A stretch of 64,000 nt of DNA from Ryuthela nishihirai (Eukaryota > Arthropoda > Arachnida > Araneae > Heptathelidae): positions 26,561,801-26,625,800 of the forward strand of contig JAWZYU010000019.1 in assembly GCA_038380435.1 (NCBI GenBank), read 5' to 3'. Shown piece after piece: positions 55,270 to 64,000 of this stretch. Positions within the stretch are counted from its first letter, which is position 1. Each line of letters begins with the position of its first letter. The notes beneath the pieces are model-generated. The model searched no databases. It was not told where the DNA came from and was given only the letters and a program-made list of their open reading frames with translations. A program made the translations under genes and the position numbers.

Positions 55270-55730
55270 TAGAGGTATATCAGAAGTACACTTATTTTTA
55301 GCAGGTTGCCTCACATGTCGTTGTTATTTTTGTATTCTTGAGAGTGTCTTCTCTGTTGATATATTTCACAATGAGTTGCAGAAGGGCCGAAATGTCCCTA
55401 ACTGACTTTTGCTAAGGTAGTATCCTATAGTGTAAAACGCTGGAAGTCACTGAGATCTGCTGTACGGCCCATTCTCATGTTCACGCACGTCCATGAGGTT
55501 CGTCAGGCTTCGTGTGTCCTTTTATACCTGTTTGCACCAAAAGTGGCGCTGTAGCAGCTCCGGGACAGCTACAGCGCCATCTTTCTGTGACAAATGTAAC
55601 TATTCTGGCAATAAAATATTTCGTTTTTAAAAAAATTCCGTCTTTTTGTGCATTTCTGTTTAAACCGCATCGTGCTACTCTATACTTTTCGAATTATTGC
55701 ATTTTTACTTTTTCTGTTACTGGCGTATAA
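55270..55730 (-). pseudogene. 5' end of a Tc1/mariner-type element
   Basis: Read leftward from 55730: a ~140-bp terminus that is the inverted counterpart of 56100-56245; an 11-bp hairpin (GGCGCTGTAGC, 55544-55554, with 55568-55578); a minus-strand TATAAAAG (about 55519-55526); and, at the ATG complementary to 55476-55478, a start MRMGRTADLSDFQRF like Tc1 transposases (GRTADLSDFQ). It is broken by a stop soon after. The right terminus retains CTTATAC, but the outermost ~12 bp present in the partner are missing. Confidence 0.6.
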
Positions 55731-56087
55731 GGGCGAATTTACTCCTCAGAAGGATTGTCCGGATATTTTTGATCAGATTGTGTATGTTGATAAAAAAGCA
55801 GAAATGTACAGTTTGAATGAGTACCATGAATTGGGAAAATCATTTGCTTATGCACCTAAAAATGTTTAGCCAAAATATCGGAAGAAATGATCAAGGATCA
55901 TATGAGCATATTAATTGTCTTATGAGTTGCACTTTCGATTTAACCTGTTGTACAAGCGAGTGCTATCAATAGTTTCTGAATGGTTTGGTGGCATCCACTG
56001 GGAATCACAGAACTAGAATTTTCCGCAACTGAACAAGAAACATTTGGATTGAACGAACGCTACCTATTGTAATTTGCTTACTTATAC
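55731..56087 (+). other. Unique segment with a small unassigned frame
   Basis: The frame ending at 55869 reads GEFTPQKDCPDIFDQIVY, then VDKKAEMYSLNEYHELGKSF, then AYAPKNV and stop. It is more protein-like than neighbouring frames and is preceded by a pyrimidine tract and AG (about 55732), so it could be a terminal exon. The upstream part of the same frame is transposon terminus. I do not recognise the product. It sits between two inward-facing transposon ends. Confidence 0.25.
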
Positions 56088-56971
56088 CGGGTGATCCGAA
56101 AAGTAACAGAAAAAACAAAAATGCACTAATTCGAAAAGTATAGACAGTAGCACGATGCGGTTTTCACAGAAATGCACAGAAAGTCATGGAATATTTTTTA
56201 ATAACGAAATATTTTATTTCCAGAATAGTTACTTTTGTCACCGGCAGGTGGCACTTCAGTTGTGTCAGTAGTTTTTGTACAGTGGCGCATCACAGTTCGC
56301 AACGCAGCTAGGATTACAAATGTTCAATATGACGGCCGTCATTACATGAGAATGGCCGTCAGACGTGGCATGACACTCTGCACAGCATCGAAGAGGGTTT
56401 CAGCTGTAATTCCTGTCAGATGATGGCGAATAGCTTCTTTCAACATGTCCAATGACGTCGGCCGACCTCTGTACACCTGTGACTTCAAGTAGCCCCATAA
56501 CCAAAAGTCACAAGGTGTAAGGTCTGAAGACCTTGGTGACCATTGGTGCGGGAAAGAGCGACTGAGGACACGGTCATCGCCAAATGTCGATCGCAGCAGG
56601 TGCTGGACAGGACTTGTGATGTGCGGATGCGCTCCATCCTGCATGAATGTTACACTATGGAGCGCTTGCCTCTCTTGCAAGGAGGGAATGATGCTGTCTC
56701 TTAAAAGCATTGAATAACGCTCGCCTGTGACAGTAACAGTTCGAAATGTACCACTGTGGACTTCCTCAAAGAAAAAGGGGCCTATAATGAATGACGCAGT
56801 GAACCCGCACCACGTTGTCACCTTTGGCTGATGCAAAGGGTTTTCCACAATCGCGTGTGGGTTCTCTCTCGCACAGATGCGGCAGTTGTGTGCATTTACA
56901 CTTCCATTAAGCGCAATGTGCACCTCGTAAGTCCACTGGACGTTTGACAGGCAGTGCGCATTGTTTTCCAT
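56088..56971 (-). pseudogene. mariner/Tc3-like transposase, 5' truncated
   Basis: A 209-codon minus-strand frame (56971 to 56342) runs VQWTYEVHIALNGSVNAHNC, then PKVTTWCGFTASFIIGPFFF, then FMQDGAHPHI (second catalytic Asp), then RSSDLTPCDFWLWGYLKSQV (third acidic residue, Asp). There are 42 residues between QD and CDFW by my count. The pattern fits IS630-Tc1-mariner enzymes of the group often labelled Tc3-like in arthropod genomes. The first Asp should lie in the missing N-terminal part. The 3' terminus, CCGGGTGATCCGAAAAGTAA, starts at 56097 after TA. Sequence beyond 56975 is unrelated, so the 5' half is deleted. Confidence 0.85.
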
Positions 56972-57239
56972 CTTTTGAAAAGCCCAATTTGCAAATTCAA
57001 ATTTAAAAATTGCTTTAATCTGACTATTTTTTTAAGTTGTGTAGAAAAAGCAAATTCGTGAATAGATTTCAGGAATTTTTTTTTAAGTTGTGTAGAAGTT
57101 TTAGTGTTCATATAAAACAATTCTTAAAATTATGTTTAGAGATGAAAGGAATTAATTCTGAAAGGGAGGAAGAATACTGGAAAATAAACTAAGCACATGA
57201 CTTTAAATATTTTTCATTTTTTTTTAACTTTGCTATCAG
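56972..57239. other. AT-rich spacer with a small duplication
   Basis: TTTTTTTAAGTTGTGTAGAA occurs twice (about 57028 and 57079), a ~50-bp tandem duplication. Confidence 0.5.
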
Positions 57240-57560
57240 AACAGGTATTTCTTGGTTCTAATGGTCCAACTAAAGATGTAACAACTTTTTAAGTACCCTA
57301 ACCCCCTTCTTATTGGAAATTAAAAATATGCGCGTGGAAAACTGGATCCTTTCTTCCATGGAATGAAAAAAGTATATCGAGATCGGTTGATTAGTTGCAG
57401 AAACATTGCGTCCATAGAAACACAGATATAAAAGCATATGCGTGTAAACTGAGACTTTTCCTGAATCCAAAGCATAAAGAACCAATGATATCGATCGATT
57501 GGTTACAGAGATATTGAATACACAGGCAGATGGACGGACAGTCGGAACTGACGATGCCAT
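57240..57560. repeat. Probable dispersed repeat with ATATCGATCGRTTGG units
   Basis: TATATCGAGATCGGTTGATTAGTTGCAGA near 57373 and GATATCGATCGATTGGTTACAGAGA near 57487 are two related halves of one structure, followed by GCAGATGGACGGACAG. The frame at 57270-57623 is not convincing. No other copy lies in this window, so its repeat nature is inferred from internal duplication. Confidence 0.35.
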
Positions 57561-57785
57561 TAGCAAATTTTGCTTTTCAAGAAATGTTTTAAAAGCAAAT
57601 AAGAAAACAAATTTTTGATTCACAATAATACCAACGAAATATAACAGTCGGGTCCTGATCTAGAAAAAAAAATAAAGAGTAAGGGGATAGGGGTGATGGT
57701 AAGAAACTGAATTCTGTTGCAGTAAAATGCTTTCCCCTTCGTTTTAGAAGTTTTCAAAACATTGCTTGAAAAATGCATAATATAT
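57561..57785. other. Anonymous AT-rich spacer
   Basis: Nothing recognised. Confidence 0.4.
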
Positions 57786-57905
57786 ACCGAAGAGCGAAAA
57801 ATTTTGACCAGAGCATCTTTATGCAAATCGAAGAAACTGCAGGTAAATGAAGATGCCTATGAAGGTCATGAAACTGTATAAACAACACTGAGCTCTGTAT
57901 CACAC
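57786..57905 (+). pseudogene. Tc1 terminus fragment (family A)
   Basis: After TA, the sequence CCGAAGAGCGAAAAATTTTG with ACCAGAGCATCTTTATGCAA, then GGTCATGAAACTGTATAAAC and ACACTGAGCTCTGTA, matches the complement of 3254 down to about 3135 (5' terminus and leader of the Tc1 at 2064). The rest of the element is absent. Confidence 0.82.
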
Positions 57906-59493
57906 ATTTAGGTGGTGTACCTAACAAATTGGCATCTCAGTGTATACTATATGTTTATGATTTTGGTTAGATTCTGTACTGGTTACTGACATTCTCAAAG
58001 GGGACAACAGCTCCTGTAACGAACTGAAATGGATAACTCTCACGTGGTATACATTTGAATCATATTATTGCCGGATGCAATAACATTATAACTTGCATTA
58101 TCCGTGACACATAGATTACATTTATCGCCTTTCTTCACACTCGTTTTATGGCACTTCACACACTTTTTCTCTTTCCTCTCATTTCTTGGTTCATTTCACT
58201 GAAAATTACTTCGGTGATTCCTGAATGGAACTTTAATTCATACTTACTATATGTACTGCAATGTTTTTAGTTTATTAATCATCATCACCATCAACAACAA
58301 CATGGTCATCGTCAAGCAGCCATTGTCTACGGAGGTCCAACCACACTGTTCATTTTATTTCTCCAAATCACTACTGCATAATTCACGTAAATCGTGCTTG
58401 GATATATCCCTCTAAATACTCTATTTACAAGAATTTAAGTCGGATTTTTTAATTAACATCAGCGAAATATCAAACTGTAGCAGGATACGAAAGCTGGAGC
58501 AGGATACGAAAGCGTAACTTTGAAACATAGACGAAGTTATTAAACTCCACAGTGAGCCACTCACTAACGATGAACGTCAGGATTTAGAATGCAACGCTGC
58601 TTTTGAAGAACAACAAGAATTTGAACCAGAAAGAGTATTGACATTTAAATATTTAGATAAATCACTATCACTGCACATAAAACGCATGTATTTGTTGAAG
58701 GATCATGATATTGATATTTCGTGACGGGATGACATAAGACGATGTTGTGACCAGTTAATGAAATGCTACAAATAAACATTACGCACAAAACAGAGGCAAG
58801 TAAAGCAAACCAGCTAGTTTCGTTCCTTATTAAGAAATAAACTGTAAAATTAATTAATCGATCACATATTTATATACATAATTATGCCTATATGTAATCA
58901 TTAAACAAATATTGAGACTTATAATTATTTTTGTTGAAATAAAACATCTATTACGAAACCAAGAAAAGGAAAATAAGATTAATAAGATAGGCGAAAATGC
59001 AAACAAATAAAAAAACTCTCGTTTTACACGGAAATTCGTTTAATGATGGTCTTCCTGGAACTCATGTCCCGAATTAAATGAGAGTTACGTGTATAACTGT
59101 TCCATTTCTGAATTATCCATTAAATGGTATTTTCAGAGTTAAACTACCACCAAATATATAAATTAATTTAATAGAATTGTTTGTCTTTCGTTCAATACCA
59201 ACTCCATCCAAAGTATCCAGGGAGAGTATATATCACGGATGTATCTTAATGATAAGTCGAAGGTTTAAGAAAAACAGATTTTCATCAACGATATTTTCAC
59301 GCGTTCAAACCGAATAATGGATTATCAACACTACAGCTACTGATACTATCCTCCCTATGTGATTCTGATTTTACCAGGATCGGATCACAAATTAGCCTGC
59401 ATTGCAAATTTTCTCCACCACCGTTCTGGTCAGTAAATGTTCAGCACAAACTGGAAAGATAGCTGTGTAGCAATCCCCAGTGATGACGCATAG
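57906..59493. other. Anonymous sequence
   Basis: Mostly AT-rich. CTGTAGCAGGATACGAAAGC is directly repeated at about 58475-58515 (unit GGAGCAGGATACGAAAGC). No supported gene. Confidence 0.4.
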
Positions 59494-60054
59494 AACCGTC
59501 CGGGTCTGGCACATAATGTCCGACCCCGCCTTCTCTTGGTGCATGCCGTTAGTACCTTTCAAAAGAGATATTCTTTTTTCGAAGGGAACAGAAGTAGAGG
59601 CCTGTCAGACCGGTGTGCTCTACTGATCTGGACATCTGCGACAACTTTTTTGTTTCTTTCTGCCCTGTTGAGGAATGTTCAACTTCGCAGGGTCGTGGTG
59701 ATGACAATTTATGCCTACGAGACTGGACTGGTTTACGGCTTTGAGCTTGATTACGGATTCTGGACTTGCTGCAGTGGTGGGCATCTGTTGAGGGAGAATT
59801 TGCCGCTGTGTTTTCTGTTTGCTTGTGGGTTGCCAGCCCTAAGTGAACAGAGGCACGGGATATCTTATATCAACTGGTGGATAAATCTGATCAGAGGCCA
59901 TCACAGCTACCTGAACCCTCACTTAGCTAGTTGGGTATCGCTAATCCTAAATTGGAGTAATGTGTCTCAGGCGGATCTTAAGGCTCTTGTAAAGGTTCAC
60001 TTAAAAACGGTGGTGCTTGAAGTTCCTAACAACATGGATCACTTCAACTTGTAG
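59494..60054 (+). CDS. Unrecognised ~170-186-codon open frame
   Basis: The frame is open from just after a TAG at 59491-59493 to TAG at 60052-60054. No in-frame ATG precedes RPGLAHNVRPRLL, and the first internal Met lies at MTIYAYETG, about codon 70. It may therefore be an exon or a 5'-truncated ORF rather than a complete gene. The segment is richer in G and C than its surroundings. Residues include WTSATTFLFLSALLRNVQLR (hydrophobic), VYGFELDYGFWTCC, then LPLCFLFACGLPALSEQR, then SYINWWINLIRG and VHLKTVVLEVPNNMDHFNL. I recognise no domain. It ends 220 bp before a LINE endonuclease fragment on the same strand, so a retrotransposon first ORF is one possibility. A chance frame in a GC-richer repeat is another. 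Confidence 0.35.
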   Translation, partial: NRPGLAHNVRPRLLLVHAVSTFQKRYSFFEGNRSRGLSDRCALLIWTSATTFLFLSALLRNVQLRRVVVMTIYAYETGLVYGFELDYGFWTCCSGGHLLRENLPLCFLFACGLPALSEQRHGISYINWWINLIRGHHSYLNPHLASWVSLILNWSNVSQADLKALVKVHLKTVVLEVPNNMDHFNL

Positions 60055-60269
60055 CAGTGGAGGAACAGGTTTTTGCCCCATGCCTGCTATCACGGGGATG
60101 TTTGATATTGTTGGTCCTACATTTCTCAATAAATCTAGTTTCCTTTTAAAAATCTACTAATGATTTTCTTTCTGCAAGTATATGGAACTTGAGGACGTTA
60201 CGTTGACATTATTCTCTTGATGTCCTCACGAAGGAATTCCAGCATGAGGACTCCTCTGTATTCTAAGCT
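60055..60269. other. Spacer between unassigned frame and LINE
   Basis: Nothing recognised. Confidence 0.4.
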
Positions 60270-60890
60270 TATCGGTTTGCTTCTTAGCAGAGATTCGCCA
60301 GTGATATTCTTCTAGGATATGACTGTATTAATGAAAGAATTTATACAGCAAATTTTAAAACAAAAATTAAAGACGAATGTCATCTGTTGTTACGCCCCCA
60401 CGAAGGACACTAATGAGAATGAGAAGAATATTTTACAGACAGCTACATGATATTTTGAATTCTCTAAAGAAAGGAGATATTGCTAAGGTTGGTACTAACT
60501 CTGACCTATGGGAAGGAATTTTAGGACCCTTTGGCATTGATAGTTTCAATGGCAATGGAGAACGTCTCCTGCAGGTAAGTAAACTTAATGGTGTCTGAAA
60601 TTAAGAGGTTTGATTTTATAAATAGTGATGAGCCTAGACGGATTCATCAACCTCCTTTGAGCAGCATATTGAGAAGAGAGAGACTGCGTTTGTTTGGTCA
60701 TGTTGCCCGTATGTACAGCTGCAGATTGGCAAACAGGATGATGAACAGTGTGCGTAAGGGTTGCAGAAAAAGGGTAACACTTACGATGCGATGGCCAATG
60801 TCAAAGAGAACCTTGCTAGAATTGATCTACAGTGGCCAAATGAAGCTGCTGTAGCTCAGAACAGACATGTCTGGAGAGGAAAATGTAACT
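60270..60890 (+). pseudogene. LINE ORF2 with reverse transcriptase deleted
   Basis: Endonuclease pieces: LLLSRDSPVIFF and GYDCINERIYTAN-type reading near 60300; CYAPTKDTNENEKNIFYRQL across 60385-60450; HDILNSLKKGDIAKVGTNSD; LWEGILGPFGIDSFNGNGER. These are the central part of the APE-like endonuclease of the LINE at 49628, including the region that copy lost. At about 60595 it jumps to the 3' part: RRERLRLFGHVARMYSCRLA, then RMMNSVRKG and WPNEAAVAQNRHVWRGK. The whole reverse transcriptase between them is missing. Frameshifts break the rest. Confidence 0.85.
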
Positions 60891-61097
60891 TTCCTAATGA
60901 CTCTATTTGTTATAGCTGTTATTACCTACCACTACATGTAGGGAGTTCCAACAGCCATAGTCCACTCTCAAACAACCGAATACAAAATGTTGATTTCGTT
61001 TCAAAAACTTCGAAATCGTTCTCTGAAACCAACAATCGTACTTGGCGGTAAAAAATAATAATAAACCTTACCATCACAATGTCCCAAAAATATGATT
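60891..61097. other. Short spacer
   Basis: Nothing recognised. Confidence 0.4.
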
Positions 61098-61255
61098 GCC
61101 TCTGAGAGGCAAATTGTTTCACACCATGGGCTAAATGACCAGTTGCAAGAATCCCGTAGGCTCAGAGATGGTTGGTGGAGAGGACATAATGGACAGATGT
61201 TGGGAGATAGATGATGACCTCACGTCAAGAACATCCAGCGTGTTCTTCAACGTTG
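61098..61255 (-). mobile_element. tRNA-Met-like SINE (family M), fragment
   Basis: Plus-strand CACCATGGGCTAAATGACCA and CATCCAGCGTGTTCTTCAAC mark the 3' half of the SINE. The 5' half is cut off where the next SINE begins. Confidence 0.8.
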
Positions 61256-61600
61256 GGTGGTTTTACATATGAGAGACAAATTTTTTAAACAATGGGCTAA
61301 ATGGTCAGGTCATAAGGACCCCTAGAGCTTAGAGAATGTTGGGGGAGGAGACCCACTGGAGCAGGTGTTGGGAGACAGATAGTAGCCTCCCTTCAAAGTC
61401 ATTTATTGTGCTCTTTAAGTTGCACATAGGGCCACGCTTTAATGCCTCATTCGATGGACGACTACTTTTTCAAGTGCATTAGTGTTTCCTGCTGGCGAGA
61501 GCAGAGTGAGGAGTTTTACGGAGATAAATCTCGAAACTGATCCAGCTGGGACTCGAATCTTAGGTGCAGAACATTACGAGCCTGGTTGGATATAACCGAC
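61256..61600 (-). mobile_element. tRNA-Met-like SINE (family M), nearly complete old copy
   Basis: Runs from GGTGGTTTTACATATGAGAG through AACAATGGGCTAAATGGTCA, AGACCCACTGGAGCAGGTGT and GGAGATAAATCTCGAAACTG to the head remnant CCAGCTGGGACTCGAATCTT. Same orientation as the fragment immediately before it. Confidence 0.85.
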
Positions 61601-63269
61601 ATCTTGGCAGTCAATATAGATTGTGTATATGAAGTATCCTTTGGATAAATGATGCCTTTATTGTAGGAACTAAATCGGAAATTGTAGTAAAATATCCCAG
61701 GTTTAGATTTGTGAAAACGTAGCAATTTTTACCAAAGGAAACCAGGTAACTCTAATCTAAAAACAAATTTGAAATAGGCTCTGGACAAAGGGCAGTTTAT
61801 TTTCGGGTTAAATCAGGAAGATAAACGTTGTTGATGGATTAATTTATGTGTTTTAGAAATATATGACATTTTTGTAGAAGTTTGTATATTTTCCTTTGAA
61901 ATTTGGTAAAGTGTGAATAATCATCAGCGTTCGCTTTGTGTACTAATGCGAGAACACCGAATTTTAAGATACATTAATAAGAATTCTTTACTGATGAAAA
62001 ATCACAACACATGACAGACAAAACATCCATTCCGGGTGTAGAACTTCGATCCCGAAAGTCACAATGATACTGCAAGCAAACGCTATATCACTCAACAAAC
62101 ACGTCGCTAGTTTATGTTTGTCTGGACTCTAAGGTTAATAGAATAAATAAAAGTTTGGTAGCATATGAAAATGGACCTCTAATAAAATAAATAACAAAAA
62201 AAAGAAAAGGAAATAACCACAAACTAAATGTTTCATTCAGAAACGTGAATCAAAACATTGCATTTTGCAAGCTGTTATATAGAGTTGCTATTAGAACTGA
62301 ACACATCAAAGAATTTATCTGATATATAAAGAAGAAAGTTGTTTTGTCTGCTTGCCTATGCACTCGGCGTCCAGAAGAGCTAGATGCTTCAAACTTTGCA
62401 GGAACGTTTATTTCACCCAGTGGAAGAACGTAGGCCCTGGAGGCAAACAATATTGGGGTGGGGATGGGGAGATTGAATTTCTCAAAATCTCACTAGACTT
62501 AACATTAACGGTTGAATGTTATTCAAAATAACTGTTGCCACTAATAAATTTGAAAGAAGGCATGCATAAAACTAATATCTTTTTGATTATATTGATTATG
62601 CGTGATAAAGTCATTGTTCAGTTTGTTGGGTCAAGAGCACTACCATTCGGGAATATTGAAATCATTCGAATTAAGCACGAACGGAACACGAGATTCTTAT
62701 CCGAAATAAAAATTTCAACAAATAAAAATTCGTATCGGAAATTAAATTCATTAATTTATTTTGAAAACAATATGTAAAATTTAAAAAAGTATACCTTATA
62801 CATTAATTAATAAACGTTTTAATACGCTAAATTATAAATAATGTCTTCCAATAATAATAATAAAGTTTTCGCAGTACCTAAACACTTTGTGGGGAACTCA
62901 AACCATATTTTTATTTTTCTATAAAGTTAAATATTCTTGTCACACTACATTCGAGGAACCCTGGGTGGGTACAAAATGATTTGAAAAGTTTGGTTATCTG
63001 AGCGAGGAATTTTCGTGTTTTGGTTTAGAAACTTCTGATTTGGAGAGGGGTACCTAATGTACCTCGAAATATGTCCATTCTTTCCTTCCCTAAAAGAGAA
63101 GGAGAAAATTAAACCTGAGAATATTTGTCTCCTTTTTTACCTATCTTTGAATTGTTTTTTCACTCGTCATTGGCCAGTTTGTTGATTTGTTTCTCAGTTT
63201 GCCTTCATGTTTATAAAAACTGTAGTTTTCCCATATCTCCGTCTGTTGGGCTTGGAATGTGCACATCCA
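61601..63269. other. Anonymous sequence with a possible third tRNA-like repeat
   Basis: At 62032-62110 the minus strand has a B-box-like GGGATCGAAGTTCTAC with a weak A-box side. At 62340-62450 a GC-richer block (GCACTCGGCGTCCAGAAGAG, GAAGAACGTAGGCCCTGG) looks repeat-derived. Neither has a second copy here. Confidence 0.3.
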
Positions 63270-63592
63270 CCAGTTTCGAGTCCCAGCTGGGTCAGCGTTG
63301 ATATGTATCTCCGATAAACTCCCCGCCTGGTCCAGGGTCAGTAAAGGACACCAATGGACTTGGAAAGGCCACGGTCCGTCGGATGGGACGTTAAACCGTG
63401 GTTCCGTAGGTGGGTCAGCCATACTCTGTGCACGGTAAAGAACACGATGGATGGCCTTGACGGGAGGCTACGATCGTTAGATGAGACCTTAAATCTGTCT
63501 TCCAACAGCAATTCTAGTTGGTCCCCTCACTCAACCTTCTCTGAGACTTCGAGGTTTTGTGACCAGGCGATTTAGGCCACTGTAGGCAAAAA
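63270..63592 (+). mobile_element. tRNA-Met-like SINE (family M), 5' truncated
   Basis: Starts within the head at GTTTCGAGTCCCAGCTGGGT, retaining the B box, and runs to TAGGCCACTGTAGGCAAAAA. A ~24-bp piece GATCGTTAGATGAGACCTTA has been inserted or duplicated within GGCTACCATCTGTCTCCCAA. The frames at 63141-63422 and 63354-63575 are SINE-derived. Confidence 0.87.
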
Positions 63593-63623
63593 GACGGTAT
63601 AAGATGCAATTGATATTAGATAC

Positions 63624-63810
63624 TGGTTAGCGCGCTTGGCTACTGATCTAAGGGACCTGGGTTCGAGCCCCGGGTAAGGCATTTATGTATGTGTCGTTTT
63701 TCTGCTGAGGTCCTGCCATCCTCTCAGACCTTCTACTGTGGCATATAAACTGACAGGCTCCTGTCAACCTCTGTGGTAAGCAGCTGCTTCAGGAGGTATT
63801 TATTTATTTA
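63624..63810 (+). mobile_element. tRNA-derived SINE, family S, head truncated
   Basis: Starts TGGTTAGCGCGCTTGGCTAC, so the first ~20 bases of the head are gone. The B box GGGTTCGAGCCCCGG is perfect. The body matches the copy at 8482 closely, and the tail is GGAGGTATTTATTTATTTA. Confidence 0.9.
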
Positions 63811-63935
63811 TTGTTATAAATATTATGTTTCAGTATTGTCATGTGCATTACTTTTCAGTTTTGATACAAGCATTACGTTTCAGTATTGTCATCTGCATTA
63901 CGTTTCAGAATTGTTATAAGCATTAATTTTGAATA
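63811..63935. repeat. Minisatellite, five units of 25 bp
   Basis: Consensus TTGTYATNWGCATTACGTTTCAGTA. The units start at about 63811, 63836, 63861, 63886 and 63911, directly after the SINE tail. Confidence 0.85.
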
Positions 63936-64000
63936 ACTCCTTTCACGTTACAATGAAATGACCGGGATGCCAATCAGAAGGAGACTACTTCCGTTTTTAA

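Noticed and set aside
1..64000. CRISPR array, bacterial operon or phage content
   Set aside because: No regularly spaced short direct repeats with unique spacers, no ribosome binding sites and no dense coding. Everything recognised is eukaryotic.

Overview
This window looks like intergenic DNA from an animal nuclear genome, most likely an arthropod and perhaps a chelicerate such as a spider. It is AT-rich and has no operons, ribosome binding sites or dense coding. It is crowded with decayed eukaryotic mobile elements: Tc1/mariner, hAT, pogo-like and piggyBac-like DNA transposons, a Penelope-like element with a GIY-YIG remnant, non-LTR retrotransposons and two tRNA-derived SINE families. The organism call is an inference from element content, not from a host gene. 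I found no intact host gene, no rRNA and no convincing functional tRNA.

Layout. 1-5.2 kb: a short-motif repeat cluster, a full-length but dead Tc1 element (2064-3254), a SINE, and a Penelope-like reverse transcriptase on the minus strand. 5.2-12.3 kb: a stacked hairpin, a degenerate ~237-bp tandem repeat, a SINE, a hAT-type terminal repeat amplified as eight ~125-bp units (9.6-10.7 kb), and two old tRNA-Met-like SINEs. 12.4-15.4 kb: a ~600-bp fold-back element and a 519-bp MITE with TTAA target duplications. 17.7-18.7 kb: a unit flanked by 101-bp direct repeats with a primer-binding-site-like motif. 20.7-25.1 kb: a SINE, a hAT MITE with a clean 8-bp duplication, a LINE scrap, a second hAT relic and a Tc1 relic. 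28.6-29.8 kb: a reverse transcriptase relic apparently hit by a Tc1 end.

35.1-35.85 kb holds the most unusual signal. A minus-strand, heat-shock-style promoter (two HSE arrays, a CRE-like site, a TATA box and an initiator) faces a pogo/Tigger-like DNA-binding relic. 36.3-38.4 kb is a SINE cluster. One SINE carries a second copy of the TTAA MITE. Another has a young SINE of the same family inserted in opposite orientation, which creates a ~315-bp near-perfect palindrome. 41.0-41.65 kb is a second copy of the fold-back element.

45.6-48.97 kb has a hAT C-terminal fragment and a long ZBED/SCAND3-like hAT transposase. Its 350-codon open frame is the largest in the window, but it is broken upstream. 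49.1-52.2 kb is a ~310-bp repeat array split by an RTE/CR1-like LINE, which itself carries a SINE with an 11-bp target duplication. 53.3-57.9 kb holds a full-length Tc1 with both termini, an old SINE, and fragments of a second IS630-Tc1-mariner group with ~140-bp ends. 59.5-61 kb holds an unrecognised ~170-codon frame and an internally deleted LINE. 61.1-63.9 kb is SINEs and a 25-bp minisatellite.

No genes work together here in a pathway sense. The window is best read as layers of insertion. The nested cases (SINE in SINE, MITE in SINE, SINE in LINE, probably Tc1 in LINE) give a relative chronology: the tRNA-Met-like SINE has young and old copies and was active both before and after the MITE and LINE. 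All coordinates of diverged repeats are approximate, because they were aligned by eye.
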